Positions 1 through 12,227 of a DNA stretch of 64,000 nt are shown here, one piece after another (position 1 is the first letter of the stretch; the number at the start of each line of letters is the position of its first letter). The notes beneath the pieces were generated by a model. It made no database searches. It saw only the letters and a program-made list of their open reading frames with translations, and had not been told where the DNA came from. Made by a program: the position numbers and the translations under genes. This DNA comes from Ilyonectria destructans (Eukaryota; Ascomycota; Sordariomycetes; Hypocreales; Nectriaceae): contig JAHEWK010000002.1 in the NCBI GenBank assembly GCA_020740775.1, forward strand, positions 4,278,001 to 4,342,000. Direction: 5' to 3'.

Positions 1-2543
1 CCGTCTCTGTCTCCTGTTTCCGGGAACTGTGGCTGGTATGCAAGTTAGTCAAGTCCTCTGTAGAACTCTCGCTACGCCGCTTTCGAGTCCTGAGATGCCC
101 TGGAAGGACACGGCGGCCACCAGTCTGCCTTGCCCGCTGTCAGGTTCGGCCTCTGATGGGAGACGGGCGTGGGTGGATAGGGCCATGGATGCCGGTGCGG
201 GCGTGGGTGTGGGGGGCGTGGGTGTACACTCAAACGTTGAAACCTCACCTACCCTTCTTTGTGCGCTTTTGGCGATCGGGTACCCGGGATAAGTTAAGGG
301 TTCGATTGAAGGTTGCAGATAGAGGCAATCCGGGGCGGCCTGGGGAAAGACAAGAACGTTGAAGCTAAGCTAGGGGCGGGATTCCCTTCTACTGGGAGCT
401 GGCTGGGGAGGAGGACAATGGGGGAAAAGAGGATGAGATTTTTGGAACGGTGACGATGACGGCGGGGAAGAGAACTGATGAGCGCAGACAAAGGTGATGA
501 CGAACCACCCAGCTCGGCCACCCAACCCAGCGACGACGTTGTCGCAGGCCCTTTGTTGACGTGGACCGGTTCGGGGATGACGGGTTTGACAGCAGGATAC
601 TACAGGGGGATCCCCAGGGGATGCGATTCGATGCGATACTGGGCTCCCTCACCAAGGTCCAGGTCCAGTAGATGATTCCATTCGTGCCTGTTTCTGAGCC
701 CGTCCGACGCCTATTCACCCACGAACCAACTCTCCCCGGCGACGACACACTCGCTCTCGCTTTTTGCGAGAGAGTGGGGGGCGGCCTGGAGACCCAGCAG
801 ACGTATGCGAGTGAGGCTGAGACGCCCTGGAACACGAACCTTGGCGGGAATAGGACCAGCTCGGGTGACAAATGCAGTATGCTGGACGAGCCCAGAGCCA
901 GAGCCATGGAGATCCAGGACTCTGTCTAGGACTTTGCTTCCCCTGGGTCCGTGGCCTGTGGCCTTGTGGGGACGGTTCAGGCCCCTGTGGTTGGCTGGTG
1001 AGCCCGCTTCCGCTGCGTTGGGCCTCGCCCGGTGCCCAGCGGTGGACTGACTGGCTGATCTGGATTCTGCATCTGTGTTTATTAAGTTACCGTATCGTCC
1101 TCCGCTCCGTATCTGCTCCGTCTGTTAGAATGCCTTGGCCGTCGATGTTCTGGCTGTGCCTCAAAGTCAATATGTATCACGGCGGCTCTACGTCCCACTC
1201 GCTTCTCCTTTGTCCCCATTCCCATCCCCGTCCCTTGGCCTCCTGCATCCCCGGTCCTACGCCGGGTTTTTTTATGTTGTCCTGGCGTCCAGCACAAAGC
1301 CCTGGACGAGCCGAGACCAGACTAGGCCATTCCTCACGCTCATCAGGCTCTGGTCTCACTTGGGTGACTTGACTCTCTGTTGCCCTCTCATGCACGGCGC
1401 CGATCCCGCCCATGAGGCGCCGTGATTATTGCGAATTATTGAACCTTTTCCCAACGATGCGGATGCCACGAGGCACGACCGAGACCCTCCTGCATCTTCC
1501 CATCCATACCGTCTCAATCCATCCAATCCATCCAATCCATCCCACCCACCCGGCCACCCGCCCACACCGTCCACACCGTCCTCGCCTCGTACAGCTACGC
1601 GTATTTGCATCCCGAAACCCACAGTCTCATTCCCCATCATCTCGCTCCCCAAAGCCAGCTACCGAGAAAACCACTTTTCCACCATCGCTATCCCTCGTCC
1701 CGCTCTGGCCGCAACTCGAACCCTCCGCCCAAGCGCTGCCCACGATGAGGCTGAGCAAGAAGCAGTGCCTCAACGGCTCCTAGGTCGCGGCGTTGCAGGG
1801 GGCCCAACCTGGCGGCAGGGGTGTTCATTTTTGGATGCTCAGCCGCACCCTAAGCGGGAACCAAGCGGAAGCTTGTCTGTCATCTCGCCCACCCACTTCT
1901 TACCCCCCCTTCTTCACCAAGCAGCTTTACGACAGTATTCGCATGAGCCGGGCCACCTCTCGCTGATTCCGAATCACGTGGATTCCTAAGCGTCTGTTGC
2001 CATCCCCCTGATCTTCGATAGCCTTGTCTTACCGATACAAGAAACCTTCACCGCGGGAATCCTCCGATTTTAGCTTCCCAGCCGAGGCGCACAGGCTCTC
2101 CTATCCTGGTCCAGAGCAGAGACGCTCTAAATAAAGCATCTGTGGACAGGCACGTGTGGGGCATCAACACCACAACCCCTCCTTACCTGGCACCAATGCG
2201 GGGTCCTACCGTATCTCTGCATATGACTGATTGAACGCCAACCTGTCGGTAGTTGCTAATGCTAGAAAATACCCAATGCTGGCATTAAGAACAGGCTGAT
2301 AGACCCGGTCACTTGGTATGGACCATGCAAATATTCACGCGTTTAATCTAATTGGCTGTTGGCTGGCCTCAATTCAGGATCGAGTCTGAGACGCGGGCGC
2401 TTAAATCAACTGCTTCTCTCTTGTCCAAATAATTGTTCCTTTACCATTCGCTATGCTACCTTGCCTTTTTTAGTCAGACATATCATACACAAACTGGCAG
2501 CTTCATTACCCCCTCTCGCGCTCAAACCCCTTTCCCCACTCCT
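1..2543. other. Gene-free left flank
   Basis: I see no credible gene in this stretch. Open frames on both strands are short, overlap each other, and are rich in Pro/Ser/Arg with no domain character. It holds a short ATCC-rich tandem tract near 1516-1550. The last few hundred bases are probably the 3' UTR of the glycerol kinase gene, which ends at 2544 on the minus strand. Confidence 0.6.
1516..1550. repeat. ATCC-rich microsatellite
   Basis: Short tandem copies of an ATCCATCCA-like unit are followed by a C-rich tract. It is non-coding and makes the local frames Pro/Ser/His-rich, which explains the spurious 120-186 codon ORFs across it. Confidence 0.6.
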
Positions 2544-4437
2544 TTAATCCTCCTCGTCGTCCTGAACCCATCCCCTGCTCATTTCTACTGCCCGCTCCCA
2601 TCTCTTGCGCATCCGCTTGCGCTGACTAACCTCAAGCTGAGGCCTGAACACTTTGCGGCCCTTGCTGTTGACTTGATGGAGTTCATCGAGTTCGTTCCAA
2701 ACACCAGTAGCCAGTCCAGCCGCAATAGCAGCGCCCAATGCCGTTGTCTCACGCATCGCGGGTCGATCGACGGGAATACCGCTGAGGTCAGCCTGGGTCT
2801 GCATACACAGGTCTGAGTTGGACATTCCACCATCTACCGCCAGCTTCTCGAGAGCGTGACCAGAATCGGCGGCCATGGCGTCAAGAATTGCTGCTGTCTG
2901 GTGGCAAGTTGCCTCGAGCGTCGCTCGAACAATATGGCCCTTCTCCGTGTGCTGGGTCATACCAACTAGAAGATATTAGGTTAACTATACTCAACAGGGA
3001 ATGGAGAGACTAAACGTACACAGGGTGCCCTTGGCATCGTCGATCCAGTACGGAGCGAAGAGTCCGCTAAAGGCAGTGACAAAGACAACACCACCATTGT
3101 CAGGGACTGTTTTGGCGACGGCGTCTACCTCCGCGGACGCCTTGATGATGGAGAGGTTGTTCTGGAGGAATTTCACACCGGACCCAGCTACAGCGATACT
3201 GCCCTCAAGGGCATAAACGGGTTTCCGTCCCTGACCAAAGTCATACGCGACCGTGGCAAGCAGGCCCATCTTGGAGATGACAGGTTCATGCCCTACATTG
3301 TAGAGGAGGAAACAGCCTGTGCCATAAGTATTCTTGGCCTGGCCCGGACTGAAACCACACTGGCCCACGAGGGCTGAGGACTGATCACCCAAGCAGCCGG
3401 CAATGGGTGTGCCCTTGAGGGATCCACGAGCCAGTGAGCCAAAGGCAGTGGCATGGGATGATGGAACAATCTTGGGCAGACCAAGCTTGTTACGGTCGAT
3501 CTCAAAGAATGAGAGAAGAGAGTCGTCATAGTCCAGGGTATGGAGGTTCATGAACATGGTCCGGCTAGCATTGGTTGAATCGGTGACGTAGATGGGACCA
3601 CCTTCCCGATCATGGCCTCCGTTGAGACGATAGATGAGCCATGAGTCGACTGTGCCAAATGACAAGCGCCCTTCCTCATACGCCTTACGCACAGAGTCAA
3701 CATTCTGGAGGACCCAGAGTAGCTTGACACTGGAAGGATAGGTGGATAGGGGGAGGCCGCAAAGCTCCTGAAGCTTCTCGGCACCTGGGCGACTCTTCAG
3801 CTCCCGGACGAGCGAAGTAGTCCGGGTATCAGGCCAAACTACAGCATTGTACAAGGGCTCGCCGGTGGTCTTGTCCCAAAGGACAGTGGTCTCTCGTTGG
3901 TTGGTGATGCCGACCGATCGAATCTCGGACAGGGAGTGGCCCTGTGCCACGAACTTCTCGGTCGCCTTGTCAATGCAAACCTCAACAGACTCGAGGAGCT
4001 CGATAGGGTCATGTTCATGCCATCTACGAATTTCGTTAGAACAATTTTGTAAGACAAAAGGGAAATTAGACTTACCCAGAGTGGGGGTACTTGTTCTCAA
4101 ACTCAATCTGATGGCTGGCAACGGGCTCACCGTGGCCGTTGAAGATGAGGAAGCGGGTTGACGTTGTGCCTTGGTCAATGCTGCCAACAAACCAATGTTT
4201 CTGCTTTTCCTCCTCTGTCTCAATAATTCCGTCGGGGAGTTGCTCCTCTGTCTCAACAATTCCGTCAGAGAGTTGTTCCTCTGTCTCAGTAATTCCGTTG
4301 GGGAGTTGCTCCTCTAGCAAGACGTCGGCGGTACGAGGCCGCTTAGCCTCTCGAGCATTGTTCAAGTTGCTCGATGCCTTGATATCATGCTTGTAGGGGA
4401 CTGCGTGAGGCGACGCAGTAGCGGTTGTGAATTCCAT
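2544..4437 (-). CDS. Glycerol kinase (FGGY family)
   Basis: Predicted to phosphorylate glycerol to glycerol-3-phosphate with ATP in the cytosol, the first step of glycerol use. Three exons, 4437-4076, 4023-3020 and 2965-2544, give 595 residues. Intron phases agree, and the second junction restores the family's GTLFGMTQHT-type segment. The kinase domain starts near residue 82 (FVGSIDQGTTSTRFLIF, phosphate-binding loop). Further matches are TNQRETTVLWD, GCLGDQSSALVGQ, the TYGTGCF block and GGMSNSDLCMQ near the C-terminus. Family members are usually about 510-530 residues. The excess is an N-terminal extension of about 80 residues that carries three 11-residue acidic repeats (residues 42-74) and a basic KRPRT patch. 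The start is the first ATG of the open frame; initiation closer to the domain cannot be excluded because no internal Met lies just before residue 82. Identity is firm; the role of the extension is unknown. Confidence 0.95.
4212..4310 (-). repeat. 33-bp x3 coding minisatellite in glycerol kinase
   Basis: Three imperfect 33-bp copies lie in frame and encode EEQLPNGITET, EEQLSDGIVET and EEQLPDGIIET directly before the kinase domain. Copies differ at a few bases. Because the unit is a multiple of three, copy-number change would preserve the frame. Confidence 0.85.
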
Positions 4438-5980
4438 CCTTGCGCACGACGCGATCGCAAATGACCGTCTACGTTTTACAGTGTCGTGGCAAGGGAGCCG
4501 GTCCTAGCAGGAACGTGGAGGTAGAAATGTGGGGGAGTGGAAAGTTCGCAGGGAGCAGGAGGATCGGGATAGGGATGTGGATGTGGAGGCTGATGTCGAT
4601 CGCTGTGCCAATCTGGGGCGCTGAAAGTGCAGGAAACGGGCGGTTCTAGGTATATTGGACAGAGAAGAAGCCGAGCGTGCAGTGAAGATGAAGGAGGGAG
4701 TAAAAGGAGGACACGAAGGTCGAGGAGAGGGAGGAGGGGATAAATGAGTAGGGAGACGGGTGGCCGAGAGCAAGTGGGGGAGGGTCGGGCCAGACACTCC
4801 GAGCCGCACTCGCGGGAGAGTGCGGCGCACTGGCATTAGCATTGGCATTGGCAGTGGCAACGCCAATGGCAGGAGCGAGGCAGCTGACATGTGCTTGCGA
4901 CGTCGGGGGCCGGAAAGGGCAAGAGGGGAGCGAGAGGGGGCAGGTACCACGAGGGGGGGAGATTGCCGTCTACTGCCGCTGCCGGAGAGATCGATCGCCG
5001 CGCACGCGCACCGCAAAGAGCAGTTTTGGATATTGGTGAGTTGACTTTTGCCATGGTGGATCTCAACCCCAACTTGCAGGTCACACGGGGGACTGGGGTG
5101 GCTTAGGCGCGGTGGAGTTCGACACTGCGGAGCCCCAGCCGGCCCCAGACGAGGAAGGACTCTGTGGTAAATCCCCAGCGGGGCCTCGATTTGGGAGCCT
5201 GGTTGGTGGACAATCTGTGGGGCTGCAGAGACAATGGGGGACTCTGGACTCGCCCACCCCCAATTAACCCCCAAATACTGAGAAATGCTGAGCTCTATCA
5301 AAATTGGGGGACGGCAAATTGATGGGGAGGCCAGGGACCTTCTGCCGGTCTTGTTCGTAAAGCCGATATTGCTTCCGGTGCTTTCCTGGCCTTGCTTCGG
5401 CATAAGACACCCAGGAGCACCGGATCTCATCTCATCTCACCACATCTTATCTCGTTTCCGGTGCGGTGCGAGAACATAATCCTCGTCCTTATACTGAGAA
5501 GAAGGGCGCATGGATCTAAAGAGTCAAGCTTGCTCTCCCCGACGCTTGTGAATCCACGACTCTGGAAATATAGGAGCCCAAAAGCATCAACCGTCGGATT
5601 AGTGTCTGCCTTGCTTGTCTGCATTTAGGCCTACTTATCATTCCTTTTCGATGCCTCCGATGTTGATGTGGGTGGCCGAGTCTGGTCACGGGGCTGGTCC
5701 CGATGTGGCATGCGAGACAAAAGGAAGGTGCAATCAAGGCGTCTCCTGCTGACAGGATGGCCACTGTCCGTCACTGCCAACTCTTCAACTTCCCCCTGGC
5801 GAGAAAATTTGCTTCACCAGTACGAACCCTCATTCCTTGAATCGAATGATCCTCAGCCATTGCCCTCTTCACTTGGAAAAGCCGGACTGTCATATCTGCT
5901 CTCAACAACTGTAAGTGACAGAAGAACTTACAGGCAGTCAACCCCCACGGCAACTTCGTCCACGCATCCAAGCCACGACA
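4438..5980. other. Intergenic, divergent promoter region
   Basis: Separates glycerol kinase (-) from the unknown gene at 5981 (+). The minus strand has a 308-codon open frame (4504-5430), but it is low-complexity Ser/Pro/Arg with no domain features, so I do not call it. A GCATTGGCA-like repetitive patch lies near 4831-4875. No motif can be assigned with confidence. Confidence 0.5.
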
Positions 5981-7227
5981 ATGCCGACTCCACCATTGCA
6001 GAGACGACTTGCCGGGAATCCCGAGACTACTGACACAAGGTGAGCACAGAACTTGACTTGTCAGAACATTGTCAAGGTGTTGCGCCTTTAAAGGGCTAAC
6101 GAGCCTTAATCAGCGCTTCCAAATCCACCCGCCTTGAATCCCAAACGGTTTCCTTCACACGGCCCTCGCAACAGCGAGACTTGGTATCGGGATTTACTCC
6201 ACCTGACTCGGGCACTACCAAGCGGCATGCATTCAACAGCCTGGGTGATGACCCTTACAACTCGAAACACAAACGCCTGCGTACCGGAAACCAGCCACTA
6301 CCAGCTTCTCCGCCAGCCTCGCTGCTTTGTCTACGAACCCCCACCCCCTCGTCTTGTCTTCCTAGGACTTCCGATGTGTTGGTTGAGGATCAAAGTTACC
6401 AGGAACATGGTCCTACTCCCCACATGTGCGGTGACGCTACATCGGCCGTATCCATCAGCAGTCCATGGCGGGATACCAATAGACTTTCACAAACTTCTAG
6501 TATCCCTGACTTATTCGACGACTCGGACCTGGAGCAATTCATGGACAAAATAAGCGAGGATCTTTTAACAAGTACACCTCGGAGCCTAGCCAACCAAAAC
6601 GACGCCGAAGAAACGTTCTCTTTGACGGACTTTGATGAGGAGACCATGACCGAGCTTTTGAATGGGCCATCCTGCCAAGAGACGCAGAGACCGCCATCAA
6701 GCGTCGTACGAGCGTATGATTGCGATTCTAGGTCCGCCGATGAATTTGACCCAAATTTACAGCACTCTTCCCCATCCAGTAGCGTGGGCCTTGCGATTCT
6801 AGTCAAGGATGATTCACCACTGGAGCAAGATGTTGATTGGGGCCAAGTGCATGAGCGTGCGCAGCTGCCCAAGGTCAATTCAACCCCCGGTTCACAAGGC
6901 ACGCAAACACTACAATCAATTGGCTGTGAATCTACACAACTCACATCGCTTTCCCCTATGTTACGGTCTTCGGCTGCGAGTAAGCCCAGCTCCCCTGTCC
7001 CATTTGCCACAGAGATGCTACTTAAACCGCACAAAACGTTCTTCCACATCCAGGAAATGTTGAGTGCCAAGGTGGAGATGTTCAAAAACCAACCAGATGC
7101 CATTTTTGAACTATTTGCTCGAGTAGTGTACTCGAGCCGCGAAAACTTTTACCGGAAGCAGCACTTTCAGTTTAGAAGCCTGTTCAAGGAGTCACCACCG
7201 TATCTAAATGGGATCCTTGTTGGCTAG
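5981..7227 (+). CDS. Unknown protein, conserved-looking C-terminal block
   Basis: I do not recognise a named family. Two exons, 5981-6039 and 6114-7227, give 390 residues. The intron has GTGAGC, GCTAAC and CAG, and joining it makes an in-frame ATG start (MPTPPLQRRLAGNPETTDTS) for a frame that is otherwise open upstream of 6181. Most of the protein is Ser/Pro/Thr-rich and looks disordered, with acidic patches (DLFDDSDLEQFMDKISEDLL and TDFDEETMTELL). The last ~70 residues differ: an ordered, helical segment with aromatic and basic residues (FHIQEMLSAKVEMFKNQP, FELFARVVYSSRENFYRK, FQFRSLFKESPPYL). This looks like a conserved binding module. No membrane segment or signal peptide is visible. A nuclear or regulatory role is possible but is only inference. 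Confidence 0.75.
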
Positions 7228-7727
7228 GAAGCCGGAGGTCCCTTAGATTGCGGGACCCGTGAGTTTTTATGGCCGAATGTTGCGGGTACCAAGTGTTTTT
7301 GTCAGTGCAAACTTCGACTGGACACCCGATCAGATCTAGGGTGGTCAATCAGGGTGGTTTCTATTCGGCCGACGACCTGGAAGGAGATTCAGAATGTTAT
7401 GGATGTGCTTGGGAGGACAGATCTCGACGATGTGAGAATTCCCTCAGCATGAAGGGTGATGAAGTGTGTATCATGGAGGTGCTATTTTGTTTCTGCTCTG
7501 TTGCTCACAAGTGAGACTGGGGAACTCGATACCGTTTGTCTTCTCTACAGCTTCTGTCGATATCAATCGCATGTAGCTCTGTTTCCAATCCCGTTCCAAA
7601 TATGTTTCCCTGCCTCGACCATTTCGAATCCCAATCCAAGTTTATCCAATACCCATTGCTAAAATCCATCCAATCCCAAACGCTCACTCCTATTGTGCCT
7701 TAACAGGGCACCCCGGGTCTACCACAT
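7228..7727. other. Convergent 3' intergenic region
   Basis: Lies between the 3' ends of the plus-strand unknown gene and the minus-strand histidine phosphatase. It contains AATCCAATCC-like short repeats near 7620-7680 and no credible ORF. Probably both 3' UTRs. Confidence 0.5.
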
Positions 7728-8562
7728 CTAGTTCTTTACATTGATCAAGTGGAGGTAGGCACCCATCTTCTCAATCATGAGCGGGCGCAACTCACGCTGC
7801 TCCGTCACCGTCAGCGGGACTGAGTTGCCATGTCGACGGCACCAGCTCTCGCTGGTTTCACGGAGGGCAGCCTCCTCGTCCTTGCCTGTGGGGTCGACAA
7901 ACTGGTATGAGCGGTACTCGCAGTTCAACCAGCCAGTAGCTGTGTACTAATTAGCGACAACTATCGTCTTGGGGTCGTCGGGTCTCCTCCCTGTTATTCC
8001 TGTTGGAAGTAGAGGGTGGTCACATACCATGGTCAGGATCAACACCCTGCCAGTCATCAGTTAAGAAGTGTAGGAATCCGCCATGAGTGACGACAAGGAT
8101 GTGCTCATCATCGTTGCCGGCAGCATCCCTCAACGTGTGGCGGGCCAACTTGGCGCGAGCCATCAGCTTCTCCATCGTGGGCTCATACGGGCTGTCAACA
8201 CCCTTCTCAATCCACGTCTCCTCAACGTGGGAGTAGTCAGCCTTGCCGGCGAACTCGGCCGAGACCTTGGGGACGGCCGTGCCGATGTCACAAGGCGTGT
8301 GCGAGATCTCCTGGAACTCGGGCAGCGCGGTGATGGGTAGCAGGGTGTCGTTGCCAAAGGCCTTGAGGCAAGTATAGACAGTACGGCGCATGGGGGAGGC
8401 CAGCAGCTTGGTCACCTTGGCATGGTGCGGGAAGGCGGCGCGCAAGTCAGCGCACTGCTGCTCGCCAAGGGGAGTCAGATCCGGGTCGTGGATCTGCTCA
8501 GCGGCCCGGGAGAGGTTGTGGAAGCCCTGGGCGTGGCGGACGAGGTGGATTGTGGGAGCCAT
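7728..8562 (-). CDS. Histidine phosphatase family protein (phosphoglycerate mutase-like)
   Basis: Two exons, 8562-8028 and 7939-7728, give 248 residues. The intron has GTATGT and ends ACACAG, and the join is in phase (DPDHATGWLNCEY). The catalytic signature HLVRHAQGFHN lies at residues 5-15, where the RHA His is the phospho-acceptor. A second conserved stretch, SPMRRTVYT (residues ~56-64), and the later VVTHGGFLHFL (second catalytic His, ~161-171) complete the active site. Length fits the fungal cytosolic branch of the superfamily. Substrate cannot be read from sequence; small phospho-metabolites are likely, and true glycolytic mutase activity is unlikely without the usual insert regions. No targeting signal is visible. 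Confidence 0.9.
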
Positions 8563-9744
8563 GATGGAGGAGTTGTTGTTGTTTCTATTCTGTTGTTGAG
8601 AGAGGGAGTGGATGACGGGGTGTTAATAAGTAGAGTGAGGGAGGGTGAGTAACACTCGAGAATGATGACGATGTGAGGGATATAGACGAGGTAGCCAACG
8701 GGAGTCCGGCAAGCTCAATCGTCAGCGAGATCACAGGATCGCAGGAAGAAGCACGACGATAGGAAAACAGGAACAAGAAAAGGAAAAAAAACACGCCTTA
8801 TCAGTTCTCTCCTCCAGGGAAGACCCCACGACAGCGCTCCAGCCCTCGTGTCCGCACGCGGCCGCATCGACGATCCCATCACACGCACCCCTCTCCTGCG
8901 TCCAGTCCAACAGCCCTCGCGGCCCCCGCGGCCACCGACTCTTCTCTCCAAAACCGCGTCGCATCTTGGCCAACCCCAATGACTCCCACACTGCCCGCCG
9001 GGCGGCCAACCGAAGTCCGGGTCCGGCGCCGCCTGCTGCGGAGCTACCCTGCAGGGCCATGACGGGCGTGGGCCGCCCCGCGCCGCCGATTGGTCCGGCC
9101 TGCGGAGGGGCGGGGGCGGACCGCGGTCAGTCTTGTTTGACATGTTCTCGCGCCTGTTGCGTCGTCGATTGAGGGACCGAGGTGGCGGAATGCCCACATA
9201 GCGCGGCAATAGCTTTTTTCCCTGGCTAGTTGACCAGGTTTAGCATCAGCGACTACATCATCGGGATTTATCATCCACGACTTTGTCATCTGTCATTTGT
9301 AGTCATCGTCCTGGTTGGAGGGTCGTGTGTTGGTGGTGGTGTGAAAACCCCGCTGCCTTGCGTCTCGGCTTGCTTCTTGCGGGAACCATAGGGACAGGGA
9401 GTAGGAATACTTCACTTGCCGGCAGTTCACTTCATCAGATCGATGTGATCTAGGGCCTCTGGCATCTGTAAGCGCTTAGGATCAGGACGTGGGACACATG
9501 ACACGCAAGCCAACATCAACTACGGGTCCCAATGGCACAAGCCGGCAACTGAGAGCTCTTCATAAATCGCGGTATTGTAGTAATCGCCTGGGTTGTCCAA
9601 GCCTATCGGATGCCCCTGCAGTACATTCTTGTCGCCGAATAAAACGGATCCCCGCCCAACGCCGTTGGTTCACTAGAACCCAGTCTCCGACACACGCAAT
9701 AGCAAACACCTTCTGACAGTACCTTGCTCTACCCCGCTTACCCA
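8563..9744. other. Intergenic region
   Basis: About 1.2 kb between the phosphatase start (promoter side) and the Vps27 3' end. Open frames here are Arg/Gly/Pro-rich overlaps on both strands and have no domain character. I see no RNA gene or mobile element. Confidence 0.5.
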
Positions 9745-12227
9745 TTAAAGCTCAATAAGTGCTTCCTCCTTGACAGGCTGCTGCTGCTGCTGCTGCTGGT
9801 GACCAGGCTCGTGAGTCGGCACTGCTGGAAAAGGGTCTTGGCCATAGCCTGCGTATGCCCAGTTCTGCGGCGCGGCGTGGGGTGCCTGGTGTTGCTGGGG
9901 CATTGATGGTTGCCAGTATGGTTGTTGCTGCGGAGGGGGAGCTTGCTGAACCGGTTGCGACGGCTGAGGTGGCTGGTGTTGCTGAGGGGGTTGGGCGAGT
10001 TGCGTGGTTGAAGGCGGTTGAGATGGCTGAATAGGCTGAGCAGCCGGGACCGGCTGAGCAGGAGTCTGAATTGGCGTTGGCAGTGACGGGGCTGGGATTG
10101 AGCCTATCGGGTACTGCATGGGTTGCTGTAGATTCGGATAAGGAGATGGTCCGGCTTCAGGGGCCGGCCCGGGGGCTGACGGCCCAAGGGGAGCTGCTTG
10201 AGGAGTCTGCTGCGGTGGGAGGTAGTATGAAGCATTGGGGTCCGTAGATGGCGTTGCAGTAGCTTGCTGAGGTGTCTGGGCCGGCTGAGTCGCATCGAGG
10301 GGAAGCTGCTGCTGGTATGGGTCCTGGGGCGCAGATGGTGCTGACGGTGCCTTATCCCGCCAGCTCTCGGCCCGCTGCAGTTGCTGTGGCGGCATCTGCT
10401 GTGGCGGCAGCTGTTGGGGTGGTGCGTATTGGCCGGGTTGAGTTGGGACGGGGCCGTACGATGCGTATTGAGGCTGCGGAGTTGCCTGCGGCGGTTGTTG
10501 TTGATAAGGGTGCTGCGGAGGGGCTTGGTAGCTCGCTCGTTGCTGGCCAGTATAAAAGCTCTCCGCTACCCCGGGGTTGCTAGCCATATGCGAAGGCATG
10601 GACGGGTAGGGACTAGCCTGTTGGCGAGGAGGGAGGTTGTATCCACCTAGGCTTTGTTGGTGATAGGCCTTGGATAGTCTCTCCTCCAGCATGCGGTCGT
10701 AGTACCGGACCACGGTTGAGAGCTTGGCATGAAGATCCAAGAGGGTATCTGAAGATGAGTTAGTCCTGCCGAAACATTCAACGCGGGGATGAACCATACC
10801 ATGCTTGCTCATAGATTCTCCATAGGTCCGCGCCAGCTTGGGACGTAGTGATCCGATGCTGTCATAGAGCTCCTGAATTTGGGGCTCCCGGAGGATGGTA
10901 CCAGGCGGCTGCGTCTGCAGCCGGTCAACCAGTGTCGAGAAGAGGTTGATGTTTTCTGCCTCCACAGGTGTCAACTCATAGTCGTTCTTGGGCATGACGA
11001 AAGCGGTGGTGCCGGCTCCGGCGCTACTCGACGTGTGCTCCTTGAGCACCGCAGCGTGCATTTGTTTCTGCTTCTCCATATCGGCCAAGGATGCTGCAAT
11101 TGCTGCCCTTAGGTCTTCATCCTCCTCCTCGGCTTGCTTGGCAGCCGAGGCATCCCCATTGGTCTTGGGGGCGCTTATAACAGGCTCAGCATACGCACGC
11201 GTGTGAGTCTTGACTTCCTCCAAGCTCATTGCCAAAGCCTTCTTCAGATCCTCGTCGAAACCTTCATCCACACGGGCGTTCCGTGGCTGCATGGCTGAGG
11301 TGCTGCGAGTTTTGTGGGGGTACGTCGGCGATCGATCGAGGGATGGGCTAGGCTCCTTGAAACCCTTGCTTGTGAGTTTGGCATAGCAGCCATCGTCGAC
11401 TCGGACGGGGGTCATGATTCCTAAATGCGGGAGAGCGACAGTCTTAGTTGAGCACTGCTGGTCGAAGCAGTTTCCGCAGTTTCGGCAATGGTGCTTGCGG
11501 TTGGTAAACGTAAAGGCGGTTCGACATCGCATACAGACTTCCGAGTCCGACCACTCTGGGGGCTAGAATCCGGCATTGTTAGCTACCCATCATGTCATGT
11601 TCTGTTGGTCCTCTCTTACCGCACTGCTATCAATCATGCTGCTCGATACCGAAATCTTGGGTGGGAATTGGTGTCCCTCTCGCTGCAACGTCTTGTACAC
11701 CTCACCAATATAACCAAGATCGTATCGGCCTTCAGTGGCTCCCGCCCACGATTGTATCAACTCGAGAATCTTCGATTTAACTTCGGCGTTGACGGCGGCG
11801 CCTCCAACGGCCTGGAGAAGCGACACTAAATTGTCCATGAACTCGCGAGAGGCGATCTCGGCGAGGAAATGCGATCCGCCATTCTTAACACAGGTATCGG
11901 TAAGCTAGATCAGGTCAGCTCCAGAACATCCTACAGTAGCCATGGGGATCCGTACGCTCAGAGCGCTCAGCTGGGAGTTGGGGTTCTTGTTGCCGATGCG
12001 CCGTTTGAGAGAGCGCATGGCCTCCTTGGGCGCGACCGTCTTGGATCTGATGACATCGGAGATTTCGAGGTTCAGCGCAATATCCTCCCTGGGCATCAGG
12101 TCAGTCAGCGAGGGAGAAACAATAAAGCGCGGGCTGGTTTGGGGGGCGCATACAGGCTACTGCTCGTGGCCTTCTCGATCTGCTCGTCCAAGGCCGTGTT
12201 GGCCGAGGACGACCACCAGCTCATCAT
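9745..12227 (-). CDS. vps27: Vps27, ESCRT-0 subunit (VHS-FYVE-UIM protein)
   Basis: Endosomal sorting protein that binds PI3P and ubiquitinated cargo and recruits ESCRT-I. Five exons, 12227-12154, 12088-11956, 11904-11620, 11562-10800 and 10748-9745, give 752 residues. The VHS domain covers about residues 5-150 ([36 protein letters not shown]). The FYVE finger covers about 168-228 with RKHHCR at 186-191 and paired CxxC motifs. Two ubiquitin-interacting motifs follow, [13 protein letters not shown] (~267-281) and [15 protein letters not shown] (~312-328), then a helical core and a long Gln/Pro-rich tail. The last intron (10749-10799, GTATGG/ACTAAC/CAG) is 51 nt and stop-free, so the raw frame reads through it; removing it restores a continuous [16 protein letters not shown]. 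The first Met pair (MMSWW) is typical of the family. The gene is head-to-head with a deubiquitinase of the same pathway. Confidence 0.95.

Noticed and set aside
1429..1989. 186-codon plus-strand ORF
   Set aside because: Low-complexity Pro/Ser/His sequence across an ATCC repeat, with no domain character and no splice-linked partners.
4504..5430. 308-codon minus-strand ORF upstream of glycerol kinase
   Set aside because: Ser/Pro/Arg-rich and compositionally biased; it overlaps other frames and has no recognisable domain. Likely chance in a promoter.
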